From: JARFQW01 sp963842955
GTDB taxonomy: Bacteria > Pseudomonadota > Gammaproteobacteria > Steroidobacterales > XN24
NCBI GenBank assembly: GCA_963842955.1
Contig: CAWJIJ010000002.1
Span: forward strand, 1 to 64,000
Length of the DNA stretch: 64,000 nucleotides
Direction of reading: 5' to 3'
Shown here: positions 54,358 through 63,251 of the stretch, in pieces
Numbering within the stretch: position 1 is the stretch's first letter
Layout: the number at the start of each line of letters is the position of its first letter
Position numbers and translations under genes: made by a program
Notes under the pieces: generated by a model
Told to the model about the DNA's origin: nothing
The model's input: the letters and a program-made list of their open reading frames with translations, nothing else
Databases searched by the model: none

Positions 54358-56632
54358 ATCCGGCCTGGCCAAGCCCGGCGCCCGCGGCATCAATCGCGCG
54401 GAAATCGTCGACCGCAACCTCCTCGCCTTCCTCGACAGCTGGACCGCGCCACCGGCCCGTGGGGCACATCCCGATGAGCCGGTGAGGCCCGGCAGTTCGC
54501 TGACCGGGAACCAGCTTCTCGAGCTGCTTCGCTACCAGGTCCAGTCTCGCCAGGTGGACCTGGTGGCACGGGAGATGCGGGCCCGCAATGAGGGCTTCTA
54601 CACGATCGGCAGCTCCGGCCACGAAGGCAACGCCGCCCTCGGCATGCTCGCGCGCGGGGACGACCCGGCGTTCCTGCACTATCGAAGCGGCGCTTTCATG
54701 ATGGCCCGGGGCGCGAAGGACCCGACCCGCGACCCGGTCTACGACGCCGCCCTGTCCCTGGCGGCCAGCGCCGAGGACCCGGCGTCCGGCGGCCGCCACA
54801 AGGTATGGGGCAGCCGCGCCCTGTGGGTGCTGCCGCAGACCTCGACGATTGCCAGCCACCTGCCCAAGGCCGTGGGCGCGGCCATCGCCCTGGAGCAGAC
54901 TCGCCGGCTGGGAATCACGCCGCCGGTGTCCGCCGACGCCATCGTCGTGTGCAGCTTCGGTGATGCCTCGGCCAATCATTCGGCCGCGGCCGGCGCGTTC
55001 AACGCCGCGCAGTGGACCGCTTTCCAGCGCCTGCCCGCGCCCGTGCTGTTCGTGTGCGAGGACAACGGGCTGGGAATCTCCGTTCGAACGCCGTCGGGAT
55101 GGATCGAGGCCAGTTTCTCGGGCCGCCCCGGCCTCGACTATTTCGCAGGCAGCGGCATCGATCCGGTGGAATGTCATGAAATCACCCGCCAGGCCATCGA
55201 CCACTGCCGGGCTTCGCGGCGACCCACGTTTCTGCATCTCAAGGTCCGGCGGCTGCTCGGCCATGCCGGCACCGACATCGAGACGGACTATCTGAGCCTC
55301 GCGGAAGTGGAAGCCAGCGAGGCGGTGGATCCCCTGCTCCACTCGGCGCGGGCGGTCCTTTCGAGCGGCCTCATGGACGCTGCCGGCCTGCGGCGCCTCT
55401 ACACCGAAACCGGCGAACACATGCGGGCCGCTGCGGCCCGGGCCGCCGGCCGGCCCAAGCTCACGACCCTGGAGGCGGTCACCGAGCCGCTCGCGATTCG
55501 GAACACCGATTCGGTCCACGCCGAGGCCGCCCGCTGCGTGGACCAGACCGTGCGAATCGCCGCATTCGGGGGCGAGCACCGGCTTCCTGAATCGGCCGCC
55601 CCGCGGCACCTGTCGCTCCAGATCAACCGGGCGCTCAAAGACCTGATGATCAGCTATCCGGAGATGACGATCTTCGGCGAAGACGTGGCCCAGAAGGGGG
55701 GCGTGTACACGGTCACCGCGGGCCTGGCGTCCAGTTTTCGCGGCAATCGGGTGTTCAACACCCTGCTGGACGAAACCACGATCCTCGGCATGGCCCAGGG
55801 CCACGCGGCCATGGGACTCTTGCCATTCCCCGAAATCCAGTATCTCGCCTATTTCCACAACGCCTGCGACCAGATTCGCGGAGAGGCGGCATCGCTGCAG
55901 TTCTTCTCCGACCGCCAGTTCCAGAGTCCCATGGTCATCCGCATTGCCTCGCTGGGCTACCAGAAAGGCTTTGGTGGCCACTTTCACAACGACAATTCCT
56001 TCACCGCCCTGAGGGATATCCCCGGCCTGGTGATCGCCTGTCCGTCCCGGGGCGACGATGCCGCGGGCATGCTGCGCACGTGCGCGGCGCTCGCACGGGT
56101 GGAGGGCAAGGTCGTGGCGTTCATGGAACCCATTGCCCTGTACATGGCCAAGGACCTCTACGATCCGAAGGACGGCGGCTGGGTCTTTCCCTACCCGCCA
56201 CCCGGCGAGTACGTGCCGCTGGGCGAGCCGAGACAATACGGACCGGCCTCGGCCCGGCTTCTCATCGTCACCTTCGGCAACGGGGTTCCCATGAGCCTCC
56301 GGGCAGCCCGGCGCCTGGCCGAGGCGACGGGGATCGAGGCCGCCGTCATGGACCTGCGCTGGCTCAAGCCCCTCAACCGGCAACGAATCGCGGAAGCGGC
56401 ACAGGCCGCCGGCCGGGTCCTGGTCGTGGACGAGGGCCGGCGTACCGGCGGTATTGCCGAGGAACTGTTCACGCTGCTGGATGAAGAGGCGGGAGTGAAT
56501 CTGCCGAAGGCCCGGGTCACGGGCGCGGACAGCTACATTCCCCTGGCGGACGCGGCCAACCTCGTGCTGCTGTCCGAAGACGACATAGTGGAGGCGGCCC
56601 GCCGCCTGCTGGAGGAGGCACCGCGCCCATGA
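54341..56632 (+). CDS. fused E1 alpha/beta thiamine-diphosphate 2-oxoacid dehydrogenase
   Basis: A 763-residue fusion of both subunits of a branched-chain-type 2-oxoacid dehydrogenase E1. Residues 1-400 are the alpha part (YTIGSSGHEGNAALG, HYRSGAF, ThDP motif SFGDASANHSAAAGAFNAAQ ... CEDNGLGISV). From about 420 the beta part follows (INRALKDLMISYPEMTIFGEDVAQKGGVY, MGLLPFPEIQYLAYF, ending in a transketolase C-terminal domain with DLRWLKPLN). GTG 54341 lies inside the end of gcdH, so the genes are coupled. No E2 or E3 gene is present here. Next to gcdH, a 2-oxoadipate or branched-chain 2-oxoacid substrate is plausible but unproven. Confidence 0.88.
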   Translation: MSAPSESGLAKPGARGINRAEIVDRNLLAFLDSWTAPPARGAHPDEPVRPGSSLTGNQLLELLRYQVQSRQVDLVAREMRARNEGFYTIGSSGHEGNAALGMLARGDDPAFLHYRSGAFMMARGAKDPTRDPVYDAALSLAASAEDPASGGRHKVWGSRALWVLPQTSTIASHLPKAVGAAIALEQTRRLGITPPVSADAIVVCSFGDASANHSAAAGAFNAAQWTAFQRLPAPVLFVCEDNGLGISVRTPSGWIEASFSGRPGLDYFAGSGIDPVECHEITRQAIDHCRASRRPTFLHLKVRRLLGHAGTDIETDYLSLAEVEASEAVDPLLHSARAVLSSGLMDAAGLRRLYTETGEHMRAAAARAAGRPKLTTLEAVTEPLAIRNTDSVHAEAARCVDQTVRIAAFGGEHRLPESAAPRHLSLQINRALKDLMISYPEMTIFGEDVAQKGGVYTVTAGLASSFRGNRVFNTLLDETTILGMAQGHAAMGLLPFPEIQYLAYFHNACDQIRGEAASLQFFSDRQFQSPMVIRIASLGYQKGFGGHFHNDNSFTALRDIPGLVIACPSRGDDAAGMLRTCAALARVEGKVVAFMEPIALYMAKDLYDPKDGGWVFPYPPPGEYVPLGEPRQYGPASARLLIVTFGNGVPMSLRAARRLAEATGIEAAVMDLRWLKPLNRQRIAEAAQAAGRVLVVDEGRRTGGIAEELFTLLDEEAGVNLPKARVTGADSYIPLADAANLVLLSEDDIVEAARRLLEEAPRP

Positions 56633-56642
56633 GGATCAAGAC

Positions 56643-57284
56643 GTGAGCCGTCCTGCGGGACGGGTGTTTTGCCTGGCCAAGAACTATGCGGCCCATGCCG
56701 CGGAGATGAACAGCGACGCCCCAGCCAAGCCGGTCGTGTTCATGAAACCCGCCAGCAGCGTAGTTCCTCCGGGGGCAAGAATTCGTTTTCCCGGGCACGG
56801 CGAAGAACTGGATCACGAGGTCGAGATCGTTCTCAGGATCGGGGTCGGCGGACGGTGCATCCCCAGGGACCATGCGCTGGCCCACATCGATGCGGTGACC
56901 GTCGGTCTCGACCTGACCCTCAGGGATCTCCAGCGGGACCTCAAGGCAGCAGGTCTGCCCTGGGAGGCGTGCAAGGCTTTCGACCAGTCTGCTCCGGTTG
57001 GCGAGTTCCTGCCTATTACGGGACCGACCGAGCTCGATGACATCGAATTCGGCTGCTGGGTCAACGGCGAAGCCCGCCAGCGGGGCAACACGCGGAACAT
57101 GATCTTCCCGATGGATGTCCTGGTCGCCCACCTGAGCAACATCTGGACGCTGGAGCCCGGAGACCTGGTCTTCACCGGCACCCCCGAGGGAGTGGGTCCC
57201 CTGGTACCGGGTGACCGGATCGAGGTGGAGGCCTCGGGCATCGGCGAATTTGCCTGGGAGATCGCGCCGGCGGAATCCTCCTAG
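56643..57284 (+). CDS. fumarylacetoacetate hydrolase (FAH) family protein
   Basis: A 213-residue metal-dependent hydrolase of the YcgM/FAHD1 kind (acylpyruvase or oxaloacetate decarboxylase activities in relatives). Landmarks: CLAKNYAAHAAEM, FMKPASSVVPPG, the metal Glu pair in LDHEVEIVL, GLDLTLRDLQRDLKAAGLPWEACKAFD, and the C-terminal LEPGDLVFTGTPEGVGPL. GTG start ten bases after the E1 stop, so in the same operon. The substrate is unknown. Confidence 0.9.
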   Translation: MSRPAGRVFCLAKNYAAHAAEMNSDAPAKPVVFMKPASSVVPPGARIRFPGHGEELDHEVEIVLRIGVGGRCIPRDHALAHIDAVTVGLDLTLRDLQRDLKAAGLPWEACKAFDQSAPVGEFLPITGPTELDDIEFGCWVNGEARQRGNTRNMIFPMDVLVAHLSNIWTLEPGDLVFTGTPEGVGPLVPGDRIEVEASGIGEFAWEIAPAESS

Positions 57285-57291
57285 GCGCCGT

Positions 57292-58626
57292 GTGACTCAC
57301 GCCGTCAGCGCCTACAGCCACGCAAGCGTCTGGCGGCTTGCCTGGCCGATGATCGTGTCCAACATCACCGTCCCGCTACTGGGGCTGGTGGACACGGCGG
57401 TCATGGGCCATCTCGAGCACCCGCGTTACCTCGCCGCGGTGGCGGTGGGAACGACGTTGTTCAGCGTCCTGTTCATGGGGCTGAACTTCCTGCGCATGGG
57501 CACGACAGGCCTGGCCGCCCAGGCCCATGGCGCCGGTGACGGCAACGCCCTGCGCAGCGTCCTGGGCCAGGCCCTGGTAATCGCGCTGGCTCTTGCCGCC
57601 CTGCTCATTGCCGTGCAGCGTCCGGTAGGCGAGGTGTCTTTCCGGCTCCTGGGTCCGGCCCCGGATGTCCTCGAACCCGCCTGGACCTATTACGGCGTCC
57701 GCATCTGGGCTGCGCCCGCGGTGCTGGCCAACTTCGCACTGATCGGATGGTTCATCGGCCGGCAGAACACGCGGGCGCCGCTGGCCATCATGCTGACCAC
57801 CAACGTCGTCAACATCATCCTGTCCGTTTGGTTCGTCATCGGCATGGGCTATCGAACCGGCGGCGTCGCCGCGGCCAGCGTAATCGCCGAGGTGGCGGGC
57901 CTGGGCGTCGGCGCCTGGCTGGCGCGTGCCGCCCTGGCCGGAACCAGCGGGAGATTCGAATGGGCCCGCGTCCTCGACCCCGCCGCACTGCGGAGGGTGA
58001 TGTCGGTCAACGCAAACCTCCTGGTCAGGACGCTGTCCCTGATGTTCGTGTTTGCGTTCATTACCGCCCAGGGGGCACGCATGGGCACGGCCATCCTTGC
58101 GGCCAATGCCATTCTGATTCAGTTCCAGTACCTGATGTCCTATGGACTGGACGGCTTCGCCCACGCAGCGGAGGCCCTCGCCGGGCGGGCCATCGGCGAG
58201 CGCAACGCCGAGGGCTTCCGGCTCGCCGTGCGCCGTTCGTTGATCTGGTCAGCGGCCGTGGCGACAGGCTATGCCGCCGCCTACGCGCTGCTGGGCCCGC
58301 CCATTATCGGCCTCTTGACCAGCCAGGAGGAGCTGAAGTCACTGGCCATGGACTATCTGCCATGGATCATCGTTTCGCCGCTGGTTTCGGTCTGGAGCTT
58401 CCTGTGGGACGGCGTCTTCGTGGGCGCCACGTGGGCCGATGCGATGCGCAACACGATGCTGGTTTCCACCTTCCTCGTTTTCGTGCCTGTTTTCTATCTC
58501 ACCCAGTATGCCGGGCTGGGCAACCACGGCCTGTGGCTGGCGTTTCTCGTCTTCATGGCTGCGCGGGCTGTCACCATGGGAACCGTGTTCCGGCAGCGGG
58601 CGCCGGCGCTCTTCTCGCCTGCCTGA
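57292..58626 (+). CDS. dinF: MATE family efflux transporter, DinF-like
   Basis: A 444-residue membrane protein with 12 helices in two homologous halves. ASVWRLAWPMIVSNITVPLLGLVDTAVMGHLEHPRYLAAVAVG is close to DinF, with the conserved Asp in LVDTAVMG of helix 1 used for cation coupling, and QFQYLMSYGLDGFAHAAEALAGRAIG in the second half. It probably exports toxic or oxidised organic compounds in exchange for Na+ or H+. It starts at GTG 57292, eight bases after the FAH gene. Confidence 0.9.
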   Translation: MTHAVSAYSHASVWRLAWPMIVSNITVPLLGLVDTAVMGHLEHPRYLAAVAVGTTLFSVLFMGLNFLRMGTTGLAAQAHGAGDGNALRSVLGQALVIALALAALLIAVQRPVGEVSFRLLGPAPDVLEPAWTYYGVRIWAAPAVLANFALIGWFIGRQNTRAPLAIMLTTNVVNIILSVWFVIGMGYRTGGVAAASVIAEVAGLGVGAWLARAALAGTSGRFEWARVLDPAALRRVMSVNANLLVRTLSLMFVFAFITAQGARMGTAILAANAILIQFQYLMSYGLDGFAHAAEALAGRAIGERNAEGFRLAVRRSLIWSAAVATGYAAAYALLGPPIIGLLTSQEELKSLAMDYLPWIIVSPLVSVWSFLWDGVFVGATWADAMRNTMLVSTFLVFVPVFYLTQYAGLGNHGLWLAFLVFMAARAVTMGTVFRQRAPALFSPA

Positions 58627-58674
58627 ACGGGGATCCCGTATGATCGCTACGGCCGCTGCCCAGGGAGAAAGTCC

Positions 58675-59064
58675 ATGACGCCTAACCCCATCCCGGCCTG
58701 GCACCGCGTGCTGGAAGCACGGGATCCGTCCGGCCTTGATGCGCTGCTTGCCGACGATGTCGTGTTTCACTCGCCGGTGGTTCACACGCCCCAGTCCGGG
58801 CGCCTTATCACACGCAGGTACCTCGCAGCTGCCATTGCGGTCCTTGGCCAGCCGGATTTCCGCTATCTTCGGGAGATCGTGGGAGAGCGGGACGCGGTCC
58901 TGGAGTTCAGCGTCGAAATCGACGGAATCCTCGTCAACGGCGTGGACCTCATCCACTGGAACGACGACGGACTCATCGATGATTTCAAGGTCATGCTGCG
59001 GCCGTTGAAGGCCATCGGCAAAGTGCAGCAAATGATGGCGGCCCTGCTGCAGAATCCGGCATGA
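58675..59064 (+). CDS. SnoaL-like NTF2-fold protein
   Basis: A 129-residue small protein: N-terminal helix with IPAWHRVLEARDPSGLDALLADDVVFHSPVVHTPQSG, a middle sheet and a C-terminal FKVMLRPLKAIGKVQQMM. The DDVVFHSPV strand is typical of polyketide-cyclase-like NTF2 proteins. No catalytic residues can be assigned. AGGGAGAAAG precedes the ATG at close range. Confidence 0.8.
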   Translation: MTPNPIPAWHRVLEARDPSGLDALLADDVVFHSPVVHTPQSGRLITRRYLAAAIAVLGQPDFRYLREIVGERDAVLEFSVEIDGILVNGVDLIHWNDDGLIDDFKVMLRPLKAIGKVQQMMAALLQNPA

Positions 59065-59104
59065 TGAAGACGCAACCCAGCGTGCGGACCCCGGGAAGAG
59101 GCTG

Positions 59105-59785
59105 ATGAAAGAACAACTGATGGATACCCACGGCGCCGGATACGGTGCAGAGCTTTTTCCCCACCGGGCAGGGTGCCGTGCCGGCACTGTCGCGGGGGCG
59201 CTGCTGCTTCTGGGCCAAGTCTCCCTGGCGGCCGCGGGCCTGCAGGCCGGACCGTCATTCGACTGCGCAGGCGTGGAGGCCGGAAGCATCGAGGCAATGA
59301 TCTGTAGCGATACGGATCTATCGGCTCTCGATCGGGAACTGGCCATGGTCTATACATCGGCGAGCGCGAAAGCCCATAACGAGCACCCGCCGGTTCTGAA
59401 GACGGAACAGCGGGGCTGGATCAAGGGCCGCGATGATTGCTGGAAGGCCGCCGACCAGCGCGCCTGCGTGGAAGAGCAGTACCGCTTGCGCATTGCTGAA
59501 CTGCAGGCTCGCTACGCTCTCGTCGAGGCAACCGGCCCGGTCTTCTATGCTTGCGACGGCAATCCGGCCAACGAGGTCGTGGTGACATTCTACGCCACCG
59601 AACCGCCCACGCTGATCGCGGAGCGCGGTGACCAGGTGTCCTTCATGACGCGAGAGCGAGCCGCAAGCGGGGCGAAATACACCGGCCGCAACGAGTCCTT
59701 CTGGGAGCACCAGGGCGAGGCGACGCTGGTGTGGGGTTTCGAGGCCCCCGAGATGCGCTGCAAGCCTCGATCTGGGGCCGATTGA
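59105..59785 (+). CDS. LprI (DUF1311) - MliC-like periplasmic protein
   Basis: A 226-residue exported protein. A hydrophobic signal follows a positively charged N-terminus (VAGALLLLGQVSLAAAG). Residues 50-130 are a DUF1311/LprI domain (FDCAGVEAGSIEAMICSDTDLSALDRELAMVY and WIKGRDDCW...RACVEEQYRLRIAEL) with four cysteines likely in two disulfides. Residues 145-220 resemble MliC lysozyme inhibitors (YACDG, VVVTFYATEPPTLIAERGDQV, ALVW-like ATLVWGFEAPEMRC). LprI of Mycobacterium inhibits lysozyme and MliC inhibits C-type lysozymes, so a two-part lysozyme inhibitor is likely. Confidence 0.85.
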   Translation: MKEQLMDTHGAGYGAELFPHRAGCRAGTVAGALLLLGQVSLAAAGLQAGPSFDCAGVEAGSIEAMICSDTDLSALDRELAMVYTSASAKAHNEHPPVLKTEQRGWIKGRDDCWKAADQRACVEEQYRLRIAELQARYALVEATGPVFYACDGNPANEVVVTFYATEPPTLIAERGDQVSFMTRERAASGAKYTGRNESFWEHQGEATLVWGFEAPEMRCKPRSGAD

Positions 59786-59800
59786 AACCGGGGCACTGGC

Positions 59801-60217
59801 ATGACGAACACGAGCCTCGCCTTCCTCGGCTACGTGAGCTGGATGCTGCTCTTGACGATGGCCATTGCCGGCCAGCGCACCGCGCTGACGCTTTCCGGAC
59901 GCCGGGCGGCCAACAGCTTCAGCACGACCGGTGAGGACGTTTCGCCCTTCTCGGCACGCTTGTGCCGGGCCCATGCCAACGCCTACGAGCATTTCCCGAT
60001 CATCGGAGGCTTGCTCCTCTTTGCGCTGGCCACCGACCAGTCCGCCGTGACCGACCCGCTGGCTCTCACCGTGCTTGCCGCGCGAATCCTTCAGGGCAGC
60101 TTGCACCTGATGTCCACCAGCGTCGTGGCCGTTTTCGGCCGCTTCGGTTTCTTCGCGGTGCAGATCGGTATCGCCGTGTACTGGACATGGACATTCCTTA
60201 TGAACGGGGCGTCCTGA
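59801..60217 (+). CDS. MAPEG family membrane protein
   Basis: A 138-residue protein with four transmembrane helices and the MAPEG signature RLCRAHANAYEHFPIIGGLLLFA followed by AARILQGSLHLMS. Eukaryotic relatives are microsomal glutathione transferases and leukotriene synthases; bacterial members mostly lack a tested activity. Starts 15 bases after the LprI-MliC gene with no gap for a separate promoter. The 237 bases after it show nothing recognisable. Confidence 0.88.
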   Translation: MTNTSLAFLGYVSWMLLLTMAIAGQRTALTLSGRRAANSFSTTGEDVSPFSARLCRAHANAYEHFPIIGGLLLFALATDQSAVTDPLALTVLAARILQGSLHLMSTSVVAVFGRFGFFAVQIGIAVYWTWTFLMNGAS

Positions 60218-60454
60218 GACGCTCCACCGCAGCGCCCCACGCCGGCCAGGACACAGGCGCGACGGATGGCCGAGGGGCAGTTCCCGAGCGGGTTCGCGTG
60301 GCACGCATGACGGACGTCTTCCAAGCTTCGGCGCAACGGCCGTACTTCCGACGGCACCCGATCCCCGAAGATCTCAGAATGAACACTCGAACAACCGGCC
60401 AATTCAGCGGCTCAATGCTCGCAGCGTCCTGGAGTGATCCGGCTACCCGGCCGC

Positions 60455-61258
60455 TCAGACTTCTCCGGCGCGTTCCAGCACGGCGGAGGAGCGGAACTTC
60501 CGGGGGCTCGGCGAGGGCAGCGCGAGGGCGCCGAGCCGGTCGATGGCGGCGATCTGCTCCGCCCAGGTGCCGTAGGGCTGGGCTTCTATCCAGGCAGAGA
60601 ACTCCGGGGGGCATGCCGTGTCCAGGCCGATGTTGACCCTCCCGGCAAGCTCGGACTCTTCCAGGCCTTCGAAAAACCCCGGATCGACGCCAAGAATTTC
60701 ACAGGAGCGACCCAACAGATCGCGAGGCCGCTCGCCCATGTCGGGAAAAAGAAATACGTGGACCCGATCCTGTCCAAAAACGGCCTGCCAGCGCTGCACC
60801 GTGCCCACGTAGTCGTTGCGGACCGTCACCTTCGGCCGGGCCGCCTGTTCGATCATCCAGTCGGCGTCGACCCGCCTCTGGCCCCAGCGGAGCTTGCGAA
60901 TTAGTTTGCGGGTATCGCTCCAGGTCCGAGCGATCGGGTCGCGGATCATGAAGAGAATCTGCAGGTTCGGGAACCGCTCATGGACCCTCTCGATCATCGC
61001 CGGTTCGAGCCGAGCATAAGCAGGCGTAATTTCTCCGACGACGCGCTTGGACCAGTCGAACTGTTCCAGGTACCAGTCCAGCGGCTTGTCGGAGAACCGG
61101 CTCCAGTAGTGGGCTTCCTTTCCCTTGATCCCCCTGCCCCCTGTTGGTTTGAGAAATCCGATCTCGGGATGCCGGGACAGCCAGTGCCACAGCCAGGTGC
61201 TGCCGGCCCCGTGGGCGCCGATTCCGAGAAAGTCGATCTGTTGGCGGGGCTGGGTCAT
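60455..61258 (-). CDS. sulfotransferase
   Basis: A 267-residue PAPS-dependent sulfotransferase of the heparan/NDST-like bacterial type. The 5' phosphosulfate loop is FLGIGAHGAGSTWLWHWLSRHPEI near the N-terminus, and the 3' phosphate-binding Ser/Arg segment is LQILFMIRDPIARTWSDTRKLIRK. FGQDRVHVFLFPDM is the third landmark. It would transfer sulfate to a carbohydrate or other hydroxyl acceptor. The usual Lys of the P-loop (KxGTT) is replaced: the loop reads GAHGAGST. ATG 61258. Single gene, no glycan cluster around it. Confidence 0.88.
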   Translation of the reverse strand: MTQPRQQIDFLGIGAHGAGSTWLWHWLSRHPEIGFLKPTGGRGIKGKEAHYWSRFSDKPLDWYLEQFDWSKRVVGEITPAYARLEPAMIERVHERFPNLQILFMIRDPIARTWSDTRKLIRKLRWGQRRVDADWMIEQAARPKVTVRNDYVGTVQRWQAVFGQDRVHVFLFPDMGERPRDLLGRSCEILGVDPGFFEGLEESELAGRVNIGLDTACPPEFSAWIEAQPYGTWAEQIAAIDRLGALALPSPSPRKFRSSAVLERAGEV

Positions 61259-61425
61259 GCCGGGTCGCTGTCGCGGGCGCTCCGAATAATTGAGAGTTCT
61301 GGGCCGGAAATGTCTCAAATTGTTACGCAATGCGCCAGTCGCCGGGCAAGTCCAGACGGCCGCGACGCTGGCCTCTCCGGGTAAAATCAAAGCCATCAGC
61401 GTGTGATCACCAGGCCTCGGATTCC

Positions 61426-62745
61426 ATGCAGCATTTCTCGCCCGCCCGTCGTTTCGCCACCCTCTTTATCGTTCTGCTCGGGGCAGTCGCCTGCGCCCAG
61501 TCGCGAAAAAACTCTGAACCGCCGGTCTCCGGGGGTGTCAGCGCCGCCAAACACGCAGACGAGCCGCGGGTCGTTCTCGTATCTCTGGATGGGTTTCGCT
61601 GGGACTATCTAGATCGCTTCGACGCGCCGGCCCTCCGCCGGCTAGGGGATTCCGGGGCCAGGGCGCAACGGCTGATACCGCCTTTTCCGACCCTGACCTT
61701 TCCCGGCCACTATTCCATTGCCACCGGCCTGACGCCCGGGCGTCACGGCATCGTGGCCAACCGCTTTCTGGATCCCGCGTCAGGGCAGCGATTCTCGTTT
61801 ACCGACCGGGTCGCGGTGGAGGATGGCTGGTGGTACGGCGGCGAACCCATCTGGGTTACGGCCGAATCCCAGGGCATGGCAACCGCAGCCTTCATGTTCG
61901 TCGGCACGGAAGCCGACGTGGGCGGCGTACGGCCCAGTCGGTGGACCCCGTTTTCTGATCAGATTCCGGGCGAGGAGCGTGTGGACCAGGTGCTGGCCTG
62001 GCTTGATGAACCCCGCGACACCCGCCCTCGGCTCATGACGCTGTACTTCGAACACGTGGACATGGCCGGCCACCGGTACGGGGTGGATTCGGCACAGCTG
62101 GCGGCCGCCGTGCGCAAGGTGGACGGGTTCGTGGATCGATTGCTGAACGGCATTTCCGCGCTGGAGGAGCACCAGGACATTTACGTGGTGATGGTGTCTG
62201 ACCACGGCATGCGCAACGTGGACCCGGGTTCTCCGCCATACATCGTGGAGGACACGGTAGATCTGACCGGCGTCGAGGTGGTTTACGGCGGTTCATTTGT
62301 GCTGCTCCATTTCCCGGACGTGGCGGCGGCTCGAGCCGCCAGGGACCGGATCCGCGCCGCCTGGACCTCGGGCCGGGCGTATCTGCAGGTGGATGCACCA
62401 CCATCGTGGGGACTCAATGACAATCCCCGCTTCGGGAACCTGATCCTCATGGCGGATCCCGGGACGCTCGTCTTCGCGCGGAGGCAGCCGAACCGACCGA
62501 AGCTGGCGGCTCGCCATGGCTGGGCTCCCGAGGATCCCTCGATGCACGGCATCCTGCTGGTCTCAGGTCCGGGGATTGCTCCCGGGACCCGGCTGCCCGC
62601 CGCTCGGAATGTAGATGTCTACCCGCTACTTGCCGCAATGCTGGATCTCGAGCCGGCGCGCGACATCGACGGCAATCCCGCCGTTCTTGGTAGCCTGGTA
62701 ACCGATTCGCCCGCCCCACCCGACGGTCAGGAGGCTTCCCGATGA
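61426..62745 (+). CDS. ENPP-type nucleotide pyrophosphatase/phosphodiesterase lipoprotein
   Basis: A 439-residue alkaline-phosphatase-superfamily enzyme. The signal ends GAVACAQ, so it is probably lipidated. Metal and nucleophile residues: Asp in LVSLDGFRWDY, Thr in PPFPTLTFPGHYSIATGL, Asp/His in YFEHVDMAGHRYG, DH in VMVSDHGM, and His in PSMHGILLVSGPG. This is the layout of the Xanthomonas NPP, which cleaves nucleotide phosphodiester bonds in the periplasm. ATG 61426. Its stop overlaps the start of the next gene (ATGA). Confidence 0.92.
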   Translation: MQHFSPARRFATLFIVLLGAVACAQSRKNSEPPVSGGVSAAKHADEPRVVLVSLDGFRWDYLDRFDAPALRRLGDSGARAQRLIPPFPTLTFPGHYSIATGLTPGRHGIVANRFLDPASGQRFSFTDRVAVEDGWWYGGEPIWVTAESQGMATAAFMFVGTEADVGGVRPSRWTPFSDQIPGEERVDQVLAWLDEPRDTRPRLMTLYFEHVDMAGHRYGVDSAQLAAAVRKVDGFVDRLLNGISALEEHQDIYVVMVSDHGMRNVDPGSPPYIVEDTVDLTGVEVVYGGSFVLLHFPDVAAARAARDRIRAAWTSGRAYLQVDAPPSWGLNDNPRFGNLILMADPGTLVFARRQPNRPKLAARHGWAPEDPSMHGILLVSGPGIAPGTRLPAARNVDVYPLLAAMLDLEPARDIDGNPAVLGSLVTDSPAPPDGQEASR

Positions 62746-63170
62746 ACACGGAAACCGTCCATCCGAGCGACGAGCAGCTGAAGTCCCTTGCCGGATCCGT
62801 GCCGGAGGGTGTCCCCGTCCTGATGCTCAACCTGCTCAAGTTCCGGGAAGCTGCGGTCTATCCCGAGGACCTGGGAGAAGCGCCGTGTACCGGGCGAGAG
62901 GCGTATGCGAAATACGCGCGCGCAATCAAGCCGCTCCTTTCGGCAGTGGGCGGAAAGCTGGTTCTGGCGGGATCGGCGGCAGCGGTCGTGATCGGCCCGG
63001 ACTCCTGTGACTGGGACAGCGCGCTGGTGGTCCGCTATCCGGATACCGCCGCGTTTTTCCGGATGATTCGAAGCGAGTCCTACGCCGCTGCGCTGCACCA
63101 CCGCACGGCCGCCGTCGCCGACTCCAGGCTGATCGCCCTTCAGCCGGACAACCAGCACGGGCCGTTGTAG
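62742..63170 (+). CDS. DUF1330 family protein
   Basis: A 142-residue small protein with the ferredoxin-like dimeric alpha/beta fold of the DUF1330 family: PVLMLNLLKFR, YAKYARAIKPLLSAVGGKLVLAG, and ALVVRYPDTAAFFRMIRSESY. Function is unknown. Translationally coupled to the ENPP gene by a four-base overlap. Confidence 0.85.
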   Translation: MNTETVHPSDEQLKSLAGSVPEGVPVLMLNLLKFREAAVYPEDLGEAPCTGREAYAKYARAIKPLLSAVGGKLVLAGSAAAVVIGPDSCDWDSALVVRYPDTAAFFRMIRSESYAAALHHRTAAVADSRLIALQPDNQHGPL

Positions 63171-63251
63171 CGCCGGGTTCCGCAACGAACGCCGGATAAG
63201 CGCGCCGCAGCCTGCTAGGCTTTTTCGAAGCGATGGACGCGGGAGCATGCC

